Below, one piece after another: positions 6,342 to 15,802 of a stretch of DNA of 64,000 nucleotides. A program made the position numbers and the translations under genes. The stretch comes from Bacillota bacterium. GTDB taxonomy: Bacteria > Bacillota > Clostridia > Oscillospirales > Oscillospiraceae. The notes beneath the pieces are model-generated. The model ran no database searches. It saw only the letters and a list, made by a program, of their open reading frames with translations, and had not been told where the DNA came from. Position 1 is the stretch's first letter, and each line of letters begins with the position of its first letter. The stretch is from positions 1 to 64,000 of the forward strand of contig JAETOJ010000002.1 of the NCBI GenBank assembly GCA_021768085.1, written 5' to 3'.

Positions 6342-8177
6342 ATGATTCCGGAGCGGCTCAATGAGATCACCGATCTACAGGCCCGTATGCTGTGCGATCA
6401 GCTGCGGGAGCGGATTGTGGACAGCGTTTCCAAGACGGGGGGGCACCTGGCCTCCAGCTTGGGGGTGGTGGAGGCCACGGTGGCTGTCCATCGGGTGTTT
6501 GATCTGGAGACCGACAGGCTGGTGTTTGACGTGGGCCATCAGTGCTATGCTCACAAGATCCTCACCCAGCGGGGCGGGCAGATGGACACGCTACGGAAAC
6601 TGGGGGGGCTGTCCGGCTTCCCCAAGCCCCGGGAACACCGGGCAGATGCGTTTATCGCGGGCCACGCCTCCAACGCGGTGTCGGTGGCCCTGGGCATGGC
6701 CCGGGCGAGGACTCTAAACGGGGAGAGTTACAGCGTGCTGGCCATGCTGGGCGATGGGGCCATGACCGGCGGCCTGGCCTACGAGGGCCTTTCCGACGCA
6801 GGGCAGAGTGGGGAACAGCTGGTGGTCATCCTCAATGACAACGGGATGTCCATTACAAAGAACGTGGGCGGCGTAGCCCGGCACCTGGCCCAACAGCGGC
6901 TGAAGCCCCAGTACCTCCAATTTAAAAAGGTATACCGCAGGGTTACCGGGGCCACCGCGGCAGGCCGGGGTCTGTACCGCTTCACTCACAGGGCGAAGCA
7001 GGCGGTGAAGGATGCGGTGCTCCACTGCAGTATGTTTGAGGACATGGGCTTTACTTATCTTGGCCCAGTGGACGGCCATGATGTGAATTATCTCACCCGG
7101 CTGCTTCGCTACGCCAAGGATCTGAACTGCCCCGTCCTGCTCCACATCAAGACTGTAAAGGGGAAGGGCTATCCACCGGCAGAGAAGGAGCCAGATCGAT
7201 TCCACGGGATTGGCCCCTTTGACCGGGAGACCGGCGTGCCGCTGGGCGGCCACGGGGAGAGCTTTTCGTCGGTGTTCGGCCAGACGATGTGCGAGTTGGC
7301 CCGGGAGCGGGGAGATGTGGCGGCGATCACCGCCGCCATGCGCAGCGGCACGGGGCTGGATCGGTTTGCGGAGGAGTATCCGGATCGCTTCTTTGACGTG
7401 GGCATCGCGGAGGGCCACGCGGTAGCCATGGCGGCGGGGATGGCCAAGCAGCGGGCGGTGCCGGTGGCGGCGATTTACTCCACCTTTTTGCAGCGGGCCT
7501 ATGATATGCTGATCCATGATGTGGCTATCCAGGGGCTCCATGTGGTGCTCTGCGTGGATCGGGCGGGGCTGTCCGGGGAGGACGGCGAGACCCACCACGG
7601 CGTGTTTGACGTGGCCTATCTCAGCACGGTGCCAGGGATGAAGATCTACTGCCCCGCCAGCTTCGCGGAGCTGCGGGCCATGCTGCGGTACGCGGTGGAG
7701 AAGTGCCGGGGCCCGGTGGCGGTGCGCTACCCCAAAGGGGGCGAGGGAGCCTTTCAGGCCCTGTGCGGCGTGGAGGGGGCCAGTGTCCTCCGCCCGGGCA
7801 CGGACGTGACCATCGCCGTCTATGGCACCATGATCAACGAGGCGCTGGCGGCGGCGGAGCTGCTGGCGGAAAAGGGGGCGTCCGCCCAGGTGATAAAGTG
7901 GAACAGCATTGCCCCGTTGGATGTAGACACTGTGGCCGCTTGCGCCCAAAAGACCGGGCAGCTGGTGGTGGCGGAGGAGTGCGTGGACGCGGGCTGTGTA
8001 GGCCGCCGGGTGGCCGCGGAGCTTGCCCTGAGGGACGTTTCCGGGGTGAAGCTGGCCCTGGTGAACCTGGGGGATCGCTTTGTCCAGCACGGCACCGTGG
8101 CGGAGCTGCGGCAGCTGTGCGGAATTGACGGGGCCTCCATTGCCCGCCGCGCGCTGGAGGTGATGGAGCGTGGCTAA
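6342..8177 (+). CDS. dxs: 1-deoxy-D-xylulose-5-phosphate synthase
   Basis: A 611-residue thiamine diphosphate enzyme that condenses pyruvate and glyceraldehyde 3-phosphate in the first step of the MEP isoprenoid pathway. The ThDP-binding GDGAMTGGLAYEGL with downstream LNDN, the VGHQCYAHK segment, and the transketolase-like central DRAGLSGEDGETHHG are visible. Length is normal. AAAGGAGG precedes the ATG. It overlaps tlyA by 8 nt at its 3' end, so dxs, tlyA and nadK probably share one transcript. Confidence 0.96.
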   Translation: MIPERLNEITDLQARMLCDQLRERIVDSVSKTGGHLASSLGVVEATVAVHRVFDLETDRLVFDVGHQCYAHKILTQRGGQMDTLRKLGGLSGFPKPREHRADAFIAGHASNAVSVALGMARARTLNGESYSVLAMLGDGAMTGGLAYEGLSDAGQSGEQLVVILNDNGMSITKNVGGVARHLAQQRLKPQYLQFKKVYRRVTGATAAGRGLYRFTHRAKQAVKDAVLHCSMFEDMGFTYLGPVDGHDVNYLTRLLRYAKDLNCPVLLHIKTVKGKGYPPAEKEPDRFHGIGPFDRETGVPLGGHGESFSSVFGQTMCELARERGDVAAITAAMRSGTGLDRFAEEYPDRFFDVGIAEGHAVAMAAGMAKQRAVPVAAIYSTFLQRAYDMLIHDVAIQGLHVVLCVDRAGLSGEDGETHHGVFDVAYLSTVPGMKIYCPASFAELRAMLRYAVEKCRGPVAVRYPKGGEGAFQALCGVEGASVLRPGTDVTIAVYGTMINEALAAAELLAEKGASAQVIKWNSIAPLDVDTVAACAQKTGQLVVAEECVDAGCVGRRVAAELALRDVSGVKLALVNLGDRFVQHGTVAELRQLCGIDGASIARRALEVMERG

Positions 8178-8976
8178 AAAACGCTTGGATGTGCTGCTGA
8201 CAGAGCGAGGGCTGGCGGAGAGCCGGCAGAAGGCACAGGCCGTGATCATGGCGGGCCAGGTCTATTCCGGGGAGCGCCGGCTGGACAAGGCAGGGCTGAC
8301 GCTGGAGGAAGACACACCCCTGAAGATCCGGGGGCAGACCCTGCGCTATGTGAGCCGGGGCGGGCTGAAGTTGGAGAAGGCTATGGCGGCGTTCCCCATC
8401 ACCCTGGCGGGAAAGACCGCCGCCGACATCGGCGCGTCCACCGGGGGCTTCACCGACTGTATGCTGCAAAACGGGGCGGCCCGGGTGTACGCCGTGGACG
8501 TAGGCTACGGTCAGCTGGCCTGGTCCATCCGGAACGACCCAAGGGTGGTGTGTCTGGAGCGCACCAACGCCCGGTACCTCACGGCGGAGCAGATCCCGGA
8601 GCCGCTGGACTTTGCCTCCATCGACGTGTCCTTCATCTCCCTGGGGCTGATTTTGCCCGCCCTGCGCCCTCTTTTAAAGGAAAAGGGCGAGGTGGCGTCC
8701 CTGGTGAAGCCCCAGTTTGAGGCGGGCCGGGAAAAGGTGGGCAAAAAAGGGGTGGTGCGGGATCCCGCCGTCCACCTGGAGGTGCTGGAGCAGTTCCTGC
8801 GCCACGCGGCACTGGCGGATTTTTCTGTAAAGGGATTGGACTTTTCACCAATTCGGGGGCCGGAAGGGAATATTGAGTATCTGGGCTATCTGAGGGCTGG
8901 GGCCGGAGCGGATGGAGACTTTGATCTGCGGGAGCTGGTGCGCCAATCCCATGAGACGCTAAAAGAGGGGGAATAA
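8170..8976 (+). CDS. tlyA: TlyA family rRNA (cytidine-2'-O)-methyltransferase
   Basis: A 268-residue protein with an N-terminal S4 RNA-binding domain (about 1-60, KKRLDVLLTERGLAESRQKA) and a FtsJ-like SAM methyltransferase domain (ADIGASTGGFTDCMLQNGA). Characterised members 2'-O-methylate cytidines of 16S and 23S rRNA and affect capreomycin susceptibility; the hemolysin name is historical. It starts with GTG, overlapping the end of dxs by 8 nt, and is followed by nadK after 1 nt. Confidence 0.92.
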   Translation: MAKKRLDVLLTERGLAESRQKAQAVIMAGQVYSGERRLDKAGLTLEEDTPLKIRGQTLRYVSRGGLKLEKAMAAFPITLAGKTAADIGASTGGFTDCMLQNGAARVYAVDVGYGQLAWSIRNDPRVVCLERTNARYLTAEQIPEPLDFASIDVSFISLGLILPALRPLLKEKGEVASLVKPQFEAGREKVGKKGVVRDPAVHLEVLEQFLRHAALADFSVKGLDFSPIRGPEGNIEYLGYLRAGAGADGDFDLRELVRQSHETLKEGE

Positions 8977-8977
8977 C

Positions 8978-9844
8978 ATGAAGGTGGTGCTCAGCCCAAA
9001 CCCATACCGGGATCGGGGGCTTCGTGCGGCCCAGTTTGCCCGCCGGGTGCTGGAGCGCAGCGGGGTGGAGACGGTAATATGCCTGCCCTTTGAGCTGGAC
9101 GAGGGGAGCCGTCTGGAACTGCCCGCTGATCAGCCTCTGGGCCGCCTGGCCCAGGAGCTGGAGGGGGCGGACGTGCTGGTGTGCTTCGGCGGGGACGGCA
9201 CCATCCTTCACGCTGCCCGGGAGGCCACCGCCCGGAACGTGCCGGTGCTGGGGGTGAATCTGGGCAGTATCGGCTTCATGGCGGAGTTGGAGCACAATGA
9301 GCTGTCTCTGCTGTCCCGGCTGGCCGGGGGGAGGTTCGGCGTGGAGCGTCGGATGATGCTGGACGTGACGGTGCGGCGGGAGGGCCGCCCGGTGTTCACC
9401 GAGACGGCGCTGAACGACGCGGTGGTGACTAAGGGGGCGGTGGCCCGGGTGCTGGATCTGGAGGTGACGGGGGATCGGGTGGTGATCTCGGCCTTCTCCG
9501 GGGACGGGTTGGTGGCGGCCACCCCCACCGGCTCCACCGCCTACTCCATGGCGGCGGGGGGGCCCATCGTGGAGCCCACGGCGGAAAATATCATTATCTC
9601 GCCCATCTGCGCTCACTCCCTCCACGCCAAGCCCTTTGTGCTGGACAGCGCCCGCGCCGTTGGGATCCGGGTGGCCCCGGGGAGCAAAAAGACCGCCTAT
9701 CTCTCGGTAGACGGGGGGCGGGCCTTCCGAGTGCAGCCCGGGGACTGGGTGGAGTGCCGCCGATCCCGGCAGGTCACCCGGCTGGTGAAACTCACCGGGC
9801 GCAGCTTTTATGAGCGGATCAATCAAAAATTAGGCAAGGCGTAA
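8978..9844 (+). CDS. nadK: NAD kinase
   Basis: A 288-residue ATP-NAD kinase that makes NADP in the cytoplasm. The GGDGTILHAAR motif, the NLGSIGFMAE segment and the TPTGSTAYSMAAGGPIV motif are all intact. It lies directly after tlyA. In many Firmicutes argR lies between nadK and recN; here recN follows after a short gap with no argR frame. Confidence 0.96.
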   Translation: MKVVLSPNPYRDRGLRAAQFARRVLERSGVETVICLPFELDEGSRLELPADQPLGRLAQELEGADVLVCFGGDGTILHAAREATARNVPVLGVNLGSIGFMAELEHNELSLLSRLAGGRFGVERRMMLDVTVRREGRPVFTETALNDAVVTKGAVARVLDLEVTGDRVVISAFSGDGLVAATPTGSTAYSMAAGGPIVEPTAENIIISPICAHSLHAKPFVLDSARAVGIRVAPGSKKTAYLSVDGGRAFRVQPGDWVECRRSRQVTRLVKLTGRSFYERINQKLGKA

Positions 9845-9901
9845 CGCCCGGACGGGACAGGACGGGCCCGGCAGTTCACGCTGGAATAGGGGGATATGAG
9901 G

Positions 9902-11602
9902 ATGCTCTCCTTGCTTCATATTGAAAATATCGCGGTGATTTCCGAGGCGGACATCGCCTTCGACCAGGGCTTCAACGTGCTCACCGGCGAGACGGGAGCG
10001 GGCAAATCCATCGTGATCGACGCCATCGGGGCCATCATGGGGGAACGCACCAGCCGGGATCTGATTCGCACCGGGGCAAAATCCGCCCGGGTGTCGGCGG
10101 TGTTCCGGGATCTGCCCGCCCTGGCGTGGTTTGAGCGGCAGGGGGTGGCCCCGGACGAGAACGGGGAGCTGCTCATTGAGCGGGCCATCCAGGGGGACGG
10201 GAAGAACGTATGCCGGGTGAACGGCAGGCCCCTGCTGGTGACTCAGCTGCGGGAGCTGGGGTGCCAGCTGCTGAACATACACGGCCAGCACGACGGTCAG
10301 CAGCTTCTGGACGAGGAGTGCCACCTGGACTATCTGGACAGCTTCGGCGGTACAGGGGAGCAGAGGGCGGCCTATGCCGGGGCCTATGAGAAAGTGCGGG
10401 CCTTGCGCCGGGAGCGGGACGAGCTCCAGATGGACGACGCGGAAAAGGCCCGCCGGATCGACACCCTGACCTACCAGATCGAGGAGCTGGAGCGGGCGGA
10501 GCTCAAGGAGGGCGAGGAGGAGGAGCTGTCCGCCCGCCGGGAGGTGCTGCGCAACGCCGAGCGGCTCACCGAGGCGGTGGACGGGGCGTGGCAGGCCCTC
10601 ACCGGCGGGGACGACGGGGAGGGGGCTGTGTCCCTGCTGATGGAGGCGGAAAACCGGCTGGCCCAGGGCGGACGGTACAGCGGGGACTTGAAGGAGCTGT
10701 CGGAAAAGGCGGCCCAGCTCCGGTGCGACGCGGACGATCTGGCGGAGCTGGTGCGGGATCTGCGGGGGACGCTGGACTTCTACCCCGGGGAGCTGGATGA
10801 GCTGGAGGAGCGGCTGGACAAGCTGTACCGGCTGAAGAAGAAGTACGGCGGCAGCACGGCGGAGATGCTGGACTATCTGGAGAAGTGCCGCGGGGAGTTG
10901 GACGCCATCCAGTTCTCCGAGGATCGCATCGCCCGGCTGGACAAGGATCTGGCCAAGGCTCTTGCGCTTGCCAAGGAACAAGGGGAACTCCTTTCCACCC
11001 AGCGGCGGGAGGCAGCCCAGCGGCTGTCCGCCCGGATCCAGGCGGAGCTGAAGGAGCTGGATATGCCCAAGGTGCGTTTTGAGGTGGAGTTCGGGCCCAA
11101 GGACACCCCCGACGGCATGGACGCCACCGGTATGGACACGGTGCGCTTCCTCATGTCCGCCAACGTGGGGGAGGATCTGAAGCCCATCAATAAAATTGCC
11201 TCCGGCGGCGAGCTGTCCCGGATCATGCTGGCGCTGAAAAATGTGCTGGCGGAGACGGAGCAGGTGACCACGCTGATCTTCGACGAGGTGGACACCGGCG
11301 TGTCCGGCCGGGCGGCGGGCAAGGTGGCCCGAAAGCTGTTTCAGGTGTCCGGCACCAAGCAGGTGCTGTGCGTCACCCATCTGCCCCAGATCGCCGCCAT
11401 GGGGGATGTGCACTTCTCTGTGGAGAAGGGGGAGCAGGACGGGCGCACCTTCACCCGGGTGGAGCGGCTGGATCGGCCCCACCGGCGGGAGGAGCTGGCC
11501 CGGCTCAGCGGGGGCGAGGTCACCGCTGTCATGCTGGACGGGGCGGAGGAACTGCTGTCCGCCGCGGAGGAGTTCAAGAAAAAGGCTGGGAAAACGAGAT
11601 GA
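9902..11602 (+). CDS. recN: DNA repair protein RecN
   Basis: A 566-residue SMC-like ATPase for double-strand break repair. It has Walker A GETGAGKSIVIDAIG, a coiled-coil middle (about 150-370), the ABC signature SGGELSRIMLALK and Walker B LIFDEVDTGVSG. The start at 9902 (MLSLLHIENIAVI) is chosen over 9896 because GGGGG lies about 8 nt upstream, while the earlier ATG is only 2 nt away. Its stop overlaps the next ATG (ATGA). Confidence 0.96.
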   Translation: MLSLLHIENIAVISEADIAFDQGFNVLTGETGAGKSIVIDAIGAIMGERTSRDLIRTGAKSARVSAVFRDLPALAWFERQGVAPDENGELLIERAIQGDGKNVCRVNGRPLLVTQLRELGCQLLNIHGQHDGQQLLDEECHLDYLDSFGGTGEQRAAYAGAYEKVRALRRERDELQMDDAEKARRIDTLTYQIEELERAELKEGEEEELSARREVLRNAERLTEAVDGAWQALTGGDDGEGAVSLLMEAENRLAQGGRYSGDLKELSEKAAQLRCDADDLAELVRDLRGTLDFYPGELDELEERLDKLYRLKKKYGGSTAEMLDYLEKCRGELDAIQFSEDRIARLDKDLAKALALAKEQGELLSTQRREAAQRLSARIQAELKELDMPKVRFEVEFGPKDTPDGMDATGMDTVRFLMSANVGEDLKPINKIASGGELSRIMLALKNVLAETEQVTTLIFDEVDTGVSGRAAGKVARKLFQVSGTKQVLCVTHLPQIAAMGDVHFSVEKGEQDGRTFTRVERLDRPHRREELARLSGGEVTAVMLDGAEELLSAAEEFKKKAGKTR

Positions 11603-12387
11603 TCAAGGCGCTGTTTTTTGATGTGGACGGGACGCTGGTGTCCTTCCAGCAGAAATTCTTGTCCGACAGGTTGCTGGCGGATCTGGCCGCCCTGCGGGAG
11701 CGGGGGATCCAGATCTTCCTCAGCACGGGCCGGGCGTTACAGGATCTGGAGCGCACCGGGATGCTCCGGGGGGCGCGGTTTGACGGCTATGTCACCATTA
11801 ACGGCCAGTTCTGCTGCGATGGGGACGGCGTTCCCTTCCGGGATTGGCCCATCGATCTGGACGATATGCGGGGGGCCTATCAGGTGATGCGGGACAACCC
11901 CCGCATAGCCGCCCTGCTGGAGGGGAACGGGGAGAGCTGGCTGACCCGGATTGACGACAGGGTGCTGGAGATCTACCGGTTCCTCCACACGGAGCCCTAC
12001 CCTGTGTGCCCCCTGGAGGAGCTGCTCAGCGGCAGGGTGTACCAGTTTGTCCCCTTTGTGAGCACGGAGGAGGCAAAGCCATTTTTGGACGTGATGTCAG
12101 GATGCATCCACACCCGCTGGCACCCCATGGGCCTGGATATCATGCCCAGAGACGGGGGCAAGGATGTGGGCGTCCGGGCGGCCATGGAGCGGTACGGGCT
12201 GGCACGAGACGAGATCATGGCTTTTGGCGACGGGGAGAACGATATGTCCATGCTGAGGCTGGCGGGGACGGCGGTGGCCATGGGCAACGCCGACGAAGCG
12301 GTGAAGGAGCTGGCGGACTATGTGACGGCCCAGGTGGAGGAGGACGGCGTCTCCCAGGCCCTGCGGCACTTCGGCCTGCTGCCCTGA
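11599..12387 (+). CDS. Cof-type HAD-IIB family hydrolase
   Basis: A 262-residue haloacid dehalogenase superfamily phosphatase. Motif I is FFDVDGTLVSF, motif II is FLSTGR, and motif IV is AFGDGENDMSM, with a lysine in between; the type IIB cap lies near residues 85-185. These enzymes dephosphorylate sugar phosphates or flavin precursors, and the substrate cannot be predicted. It overlaps recN by 4 nt and ends the operon before a strong terminator. Confidence 0.9.
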   Translation: MIKALFFDVDGTLVSFQQKFLSDRLLADLAALRERGIQIFLSTGRALQDLERTGMLRGARFDGYVTINGQFCCDGDGVPFRDWPIDLDDMRGAYQVMRDNPRIAALLEGNGESWLTRIDDRVLEIYRFLHTEPYPVCPLEELLSGRVYQFVPFVSTEEAKPFLDVMSGCIHTRWHPMGLDIMPRDGGKDVGVRAAMERYGLARDEIMAFGDGENDMSMLRLAGTAVAMGNADEAVKELADYVTAQVEEDGVSQALRHFGLLP

Positions 12388-12412
12388 AATAGAAATATCT
12401 TCAAATATATGC

Positions 12413-12474
12413 AAAAACCAGGAAGCAGAAGGGGGGCAAAGCCGCGAAGTCCCTCCTGTTCGCCTGGTTTTTTT
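12413..12474 (+). terminator. Intrinsic terminator after the recN operon
   Basis: AAACCAGG (12415-12422) pairs with CCTGGTTT (12463-12470), with further pairing of GCAGGAGG-like arms inside, followed by a T run. Confidence 0.8.
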
Positions 12475-12516
12475 GCTCTGAAGTGGAATAATTTCGTGTT
12501 TTCCGCAATTTTATGG

Positions 12517-12545
12517 TTGCATTGTCAACAAAAAAAGGGTATACT
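12517..12545 (+). promoter_or_regulatory. Sigma-A-type promoter for carD
   Basis: TTGCAT and TATACT are spaced by exactly 17 bp, just upstream of the carD leader. Confidence 0.7.
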
Positions 12546-12585
12546 ATTTCTGGAGTATTATACATAAGCTAAAGGGGGCGAAAAG

Positions 12586-13065
12586 GTGTACCAGGTGGGA
12601 GACAAGGTGGTGCATCCCATGCATGGCGCAGGGGTGATCGATTCCATTGTGCAGCGCAAGGTGGCGGGAAAGCTGGAGAACTATTATCTGCTCAAGCTGT
12701 CGGTGGGCAGCATGACGGTGATGATCCCCACGGAGAACACCCAGGAGATCGGCGTGCGCCCCGTGGTATCCGGGCAGGAGGCAGAAAGCCTGATCAACGC
12801 CATGGAAGGCATTGAGGTGGACATGACCCAGAACTGGAACCGGCGCTATCGGGAGAACATGGTGCGCCTGAAAAGCGGGGATCTGCTGGAGGTGGCTCGA
12901 GTGGTGAAGGGGCTGCTGATCCGGGAGGAGCAGCGGGGCCTGTCCAACGGGGAGCGGAAGATGCTCCACACCGCTAAGCAGATCCTGATCTCCGAGTTGG
13001 TGCTGGCCCAGAGTCTGCCCTATAAGACGGTGGAGGAAAACATTGACACAGTGCTGAGCCACTGA
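12586..13065 (+). CDS. CarD family transcriptional regulator
   Basis: A 159-residue protein with an N-terminal RNA polymerase interacting domain (VYQVGDKVVHPMHGAGVIDS, typical CarD/CdnL/TRCF-RID) and a helical C-terminal DNA-contacting domain (RWRE-like stretch near NWNRRYRENMVRLKSGD). CarD proteins bind the polymerase beta subunit and stabilise open complexes at rRNA and other promoters. It starts with GTG after an AAAGGGGG site. It has its own promoter and terminator and lies just upstream of ispD-ispF. Confidence 0.92.
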   Translation: MYQVGDKVVHPMHGAGVIDSIVQRKVAGKLENYYLLKLSVGSMTVMIPTENTQEIGVRPVVSGQEAESLINAMEGIEVDMTQNWNRRYRENMVRLKSGDLLEVARVVKGLLIREEQRGLSNGERKMLHTAKQILISELVLAQSLPYKTVEENIDTVLSH

Positions 13066-13078
13066 GGCGATAAGCGGG

Positions 13079-13101
13079 AGGGAGCCGAAGGGCTCCTTTT
13101 T
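13079..13101 (+). terminator. Intrinsic terminator after carD
   Basis: GGAGCC pairs with GGCTCC around GAAG and is followed by five Ts. It lies only about 20 nt before ispD, so some read-through is possible. Confidence 0.65.
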
Positions 13102-13121
13102 GCACGGGAGGGAGATTCTTT

Positions 13122-13844
13122 ATGGGTCTGTTTCACAAAAAGAAGAAAGAACAGGAGACGCTGTGCTCCGCCGTGATTGTGGCCGCAGGGTCGTCCAGCC
13201 GCATGGGGCTGGACAAGCTGCTGGCGGAGGTGGGGGGCGTTCCGGTGATCGTGCGCTGCATCGAGGCGTTCCAGCGCTCCCCCAGCGTGGCCGAGGTGGT
13301 GGTGGTCACCCGGGAGGATCTGGTGCCCGAGGTGGCCCGGCTGTGCCAGGATTTTCGGCTGGACAAGGTGTCCAAGGTGATCCGGGGCGGGGAGAACCGC
13401 ACCCAATCCGCCCGCCTGGGCACGCTGGAGGCCCGGCAGGACACGCCGCTCCTTGCCATCCACGACGGGGCCCGGCCTTTTGTCTCCGTGCGGGTCATTG
13501 AGGACGCCATCGCCCAGGCCGCTCAGAACGGCGCCGCCGCCCCCGCCGTCCCGGTGAAGGACACCATCAAGGCGGCGGAAAACGGGATTGTCACCCAGAC
13601 GCCGGATCGGGCGTTGCTGTACGCGGTGCAGACCCCGCAGGTGTTCGACGCCTCCCTGATCCGGGCCGCGCTGCAAAAGGCGCTGGACGACGGGGAGGAG
13701 CTCACTGACGACTGCGCCGCCGTGGAGCGGCTGGGCATGAAGGTGGTGCTCACCCAGGGAGATGAGCGGAACATCAAGCTCACCACCCCCATCGATCTGG
13801 AGATCGGGGAGCTGCTGGCGCAGGAGGAGGCGGCCGCCCTGTGA
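13122..13844 (+). CDS. ispD: 2-C-methyl-D-erythritol 4-phosphate cytidylyltransferase
   Basis: A 240-residue MEP pathway enzyme that transfers CMP from CTP to methylerythritol phosphate. The nucleotide-binding [15 protein letters not shown], the [10 protein letters not shown] segment and C-terminal [10 protein letters not shown] are diagnostic. A short Lys-rich N-terminal extension ([11 protein letters not shown]) is present. Its stop overlaps the GTG start of ispF by 4 nt, the usual ispD-ispF order. Confidence 0.95.
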   Translation: MGLFHKKKKEQETLCSAVIVAAGSSSRMGLDKLLAEVGGVPVIVRCIEAFQRSPSVAEVVVVTREDLVPEVARLCQDFRLDKVSKVIRGGENRTQSARLGTLEARQDTPLLAIHDGARPFVSVRVIEDAIAQAAQNGAAAPAVPVKDTIKAAENGIVTQTPDRALLYAVQTPQVFDASLIRAALQKALDDGEELTDDCAAVERLGMKVVLTQGDERNIKLTTPIDLEIGELLAQEEAAAL

Positions 13845-14314
13845 GAATCGGGCATGGATATGACGTGCACCGCCTGACGGAGGGGCGGAAGCTGATCCTG
13901 GGCGGGGTGGAGATCCCCTTTGAGAAGGGGCTACTGGGCCATTCGGATGCGGATGTGCTCTCACACGCGGTGATGGACGCCCTGCTGGGCGGGGCGGCGC
14001 TGGGGGACATCGGCCAGCTGTTCCCGGACAGCGACCCGGCCTACGAGGGGGCGGACAGCCTGGTCCTGCTCCGCAGGGTGGCGGATGTGCTGGCGGAACA
14101 CGGATATGTCGTGGGCAATGTGGACGCCACGGTGCTGGCCCAGCGGCCCAAGCTGGCCCCCCACATCCCGGAGATGCGGGAGCGGCTGGCCGCCGCCATG
14201 GGCGTGGAACCCAGCCGAGTGAGCGTGAAGGCCACCACCGAGGAGGGCCTGGGCTTTACCGGCGCGGGGGAGGGGATCGCCGCCCACGCGGTGGCCCTTC
14301 TCAACGAAAACTGA
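13841..14314 (+). CDS. ispF: 2-C-methyl-D-erythritol 2,4-cyclodiphosphate synthase
   Basis: A 157-residue trimeric zinc enzyme of the MEP pathway that cyclises CDP-ME 2-phosphate. The metal ligands lie in [11 protein letters not shown] and [18 protein letters not shown], and [15 protein letters not shown] is the C-terminal signature. GTG start overlapping ispD by 4 nt. A strong terminator follows, so ispD-ispF form a short unit. Confidence 0.96.
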   Translation: MRIGHGYDVHRLTEGRKLILGGVEIPFEKGLLGHSDADVLSHAVMDALLGGAALGDIGQLFPDSDPAYEGADSLVLLRRVADVLAEHGYVVGNVDATVLAQRPKLAPHIPEMRERLAAAMGVEPSRVSVKATTEEGLGFTGAGEGIAAHAVALLNEN

Positions 14315-14325
14315 AGCTGGAACCC

Positions 14326-14370
14326 GCGTCCCCCTCAGGGCATAGAATAGCTTTGAGGGGGACGCTTTTT
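14326..14370 (+). terminator. Intrinsic terminator after ispF
   Basis: GCGTCCCCCTCA pairs perfectly over 12 bp with TGAGGGGGACGC and is followed by TTTTT. Confidence 0.88.
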
Positions 14371-14420
14371 CGTCCCTTTCCAAGGGCAATCAGAAGCTAC
14401 GGAAAAGGAAGGGTGGGCTT

Positions 14421-14675
14421 ATGGTTTATTATCTGATCATCTGCCGCTCGCTGACCTACGCCCAGCGCACCGCCCATGTGCTGGAGCGGGCGGGCATCCC
14501 CGGATATGTGCTGCGCGCCCCCAAGCTGATCTCCAAGGAGGGCTGCGGCTACTGCGTGCGCATCCCGGAACGGAGGCTCACCGACGCGCTGATGGTGCTG
14601 CGGCGGGAGGGATTGGCCCCCAAGCAGGTCTTTCTTCAGTCGGCGGACGGCGAATACAGCGAGGTGAAGGCATGA
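14421..14675 (+). CDS. DUF3343 protein, putative Se/S carrier
   Basis: An 84-residue protein of the DUF3343 family (PF11823, described as putative Se/S carrier-like). It has a GCGYCVRIPE segment whose two Cys could carry a persulfide or selenide. It overlaps the following cysteine desulfurase by 4 nt, a pairing that suggests it accepts sulfur or selenium from that enzyme. Length is normal for the family. The acceptor pathway is unknown, and no selD or selA lies in the window. Confidence 0.8.
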   Translation: MVYYLIICRSLTYAQRTAHVLERAGIPGYVLRAPKLISKEGCGYCVRIPERRLTDALMVLRREGLAPKQVFLQSADGEYSEVKA

Positions 14676-15802
14676 TCTATTTGGACAGCGCGGCGACTAC
14701 GCTGGAAAAGCCCCAGACAGTCCCTGCCCGCACCGCCTGGGCCATGACCCACCTGGCCAGCCCGGGCCGGGGCGGATACAGTGCGGGCATGAGGGCGGCG
14801 GATCTGGTCTACCGGACGCGGGAGCGGGCGGCGGAGCTGTTTCACGTGGGGGATCCGGAGCGGGTGGTGCTCACCTCCAACGCCACCCATGGGCTGAATA
14901 TCGCCATTCACACCCTGGTGCCTGCCGGCGGGACGGTGGTGATCTCGGGCTATGAGCACAACGCGGTGACCCGGCCCCTCCACGCCATCCCGGGAATCAA
15001 GATCAGGGTGGCGGCGGGGCCGCTGTTTGACGCCGACGGCGTGTACGCCGCCTTTGAGCGGGAGATCACGGACGGGGTGGACGCGGTGATCTGCAACCAC
15101 GTCTCCAACGTGTTCGGCTTCATCCAGCCGGTGGAGCGCCTTGCGGCCCTGTGCCGGGAGCGGAGCGTACCCCTCATCGTGGACGCCTCCCAGTCCGCTG
15201 GAATTCTGCCGGTGGATCTGGAGGGCTGGGGGGCTGCGTTTGTGGCTATGCCGGGGCATAAGGGGTTGTACGGCCCCCAGGGCACCGGACTGCTGTTGTG
15301 CGGAGGGGAGGCGCAGCCCCTGCTCTACGGGGGCACGGGCAGCCTGTCCGTCCGGCAGGAGATGCCAGATTTTCTCCCCGACCGGCTGGAGGCAGGCACC
15401 CAGAATGTGTGCGGCGCGGCCGGGCTGCTGGCGGGGATGGAGTTTGTGGCCCGCAAGGGCACGCGGCGCATTCATACCCACGAGCGGAGCCTGGCCTGCC
15501 GGATGATGGATCGGCTGGAACGGCTGCCCGGTGTGACCGTGTACCGGGGGCGGGATCAGAGCGGTCTGTTTTCCGCCGTGGTGGACGGCATGGACTGCGA
15601 GGAGACGGCGGAGGCGCTGGCGCGGCGGGGGATCGCGGTGCGGGCGGGGCTCCACTGCGCGCCGCTGGCCCACCGGTCGGCGGGGACGGCGGATACCGGC
15701 ACCGTCCGGTTCAGTTTTTCCGCCTTTAACCGCGCCGAACAGGTGGATCAGGCGGCGAAGGCGCTGGGCGGCATTGTGAAAGACGGCAAAAAGGCGTGGT
15801 AA
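14672..15802 (+). CDS. Cysteine desulfurase family protein (class V aminotransferase fold)
   Basis: A 376-residue PLP enzyme of the group II (SufS/CsdB-like) desulfurases. The PLP Lys lies in AMPGHKGLYGPQGTG, the N-terminal IYLDSAATTLEKP and central NHVSNVFGF segments are typical, and the catalytic Cys is in RAGLHCAPLAHR near residue 330. It probably mobilises sulfur or selenium from cysteine or selenocysteine onto the coupled DUF3343 protein. Whether it serves Fe-S, tRNA thiolation or selenium metabolism cannot be settled from sequence. Confidence 0.88.
   Translation: MIYLDSAATTLEKPQTVPARTAWAMTHLASPGRGGYSAGMRAADLVYRTRERAAELFHVGDPERVVLTSNATHGLNIAIHTLVPAGGTVVISGYEHNAVTRPLHAIPGIKIRVAAGPLFDADGVYAAFEREITDGVDAVICNHVSNVFGFIQPVERLAALCRERSVPLIVDASQSAGILPVDLEGWGAAFVAMPGHKGLYGPQGTGLLLCGGEAQPLLYGGTGSLSVRQEMPDFLPDRLEAGTQNVCGAAGLLAGMEFVARKGTRRIHTHERSLACRMMDRLERLPGVTVYRGRDQSGLFSAVVDGMDCEETAEALARRGIAVRAGLHCAPLAHRSAGTADTGTVRFSFSAFNRAEQVDQAAKALGGIVKDGKKAW

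Noticed and set aside
7703-8128. Gly-rich plus-strand frames inside dxs and other genes
   Set aside because: These are alternate-frame readings of GC-rich coding sequence without ribosome sites or motifs.
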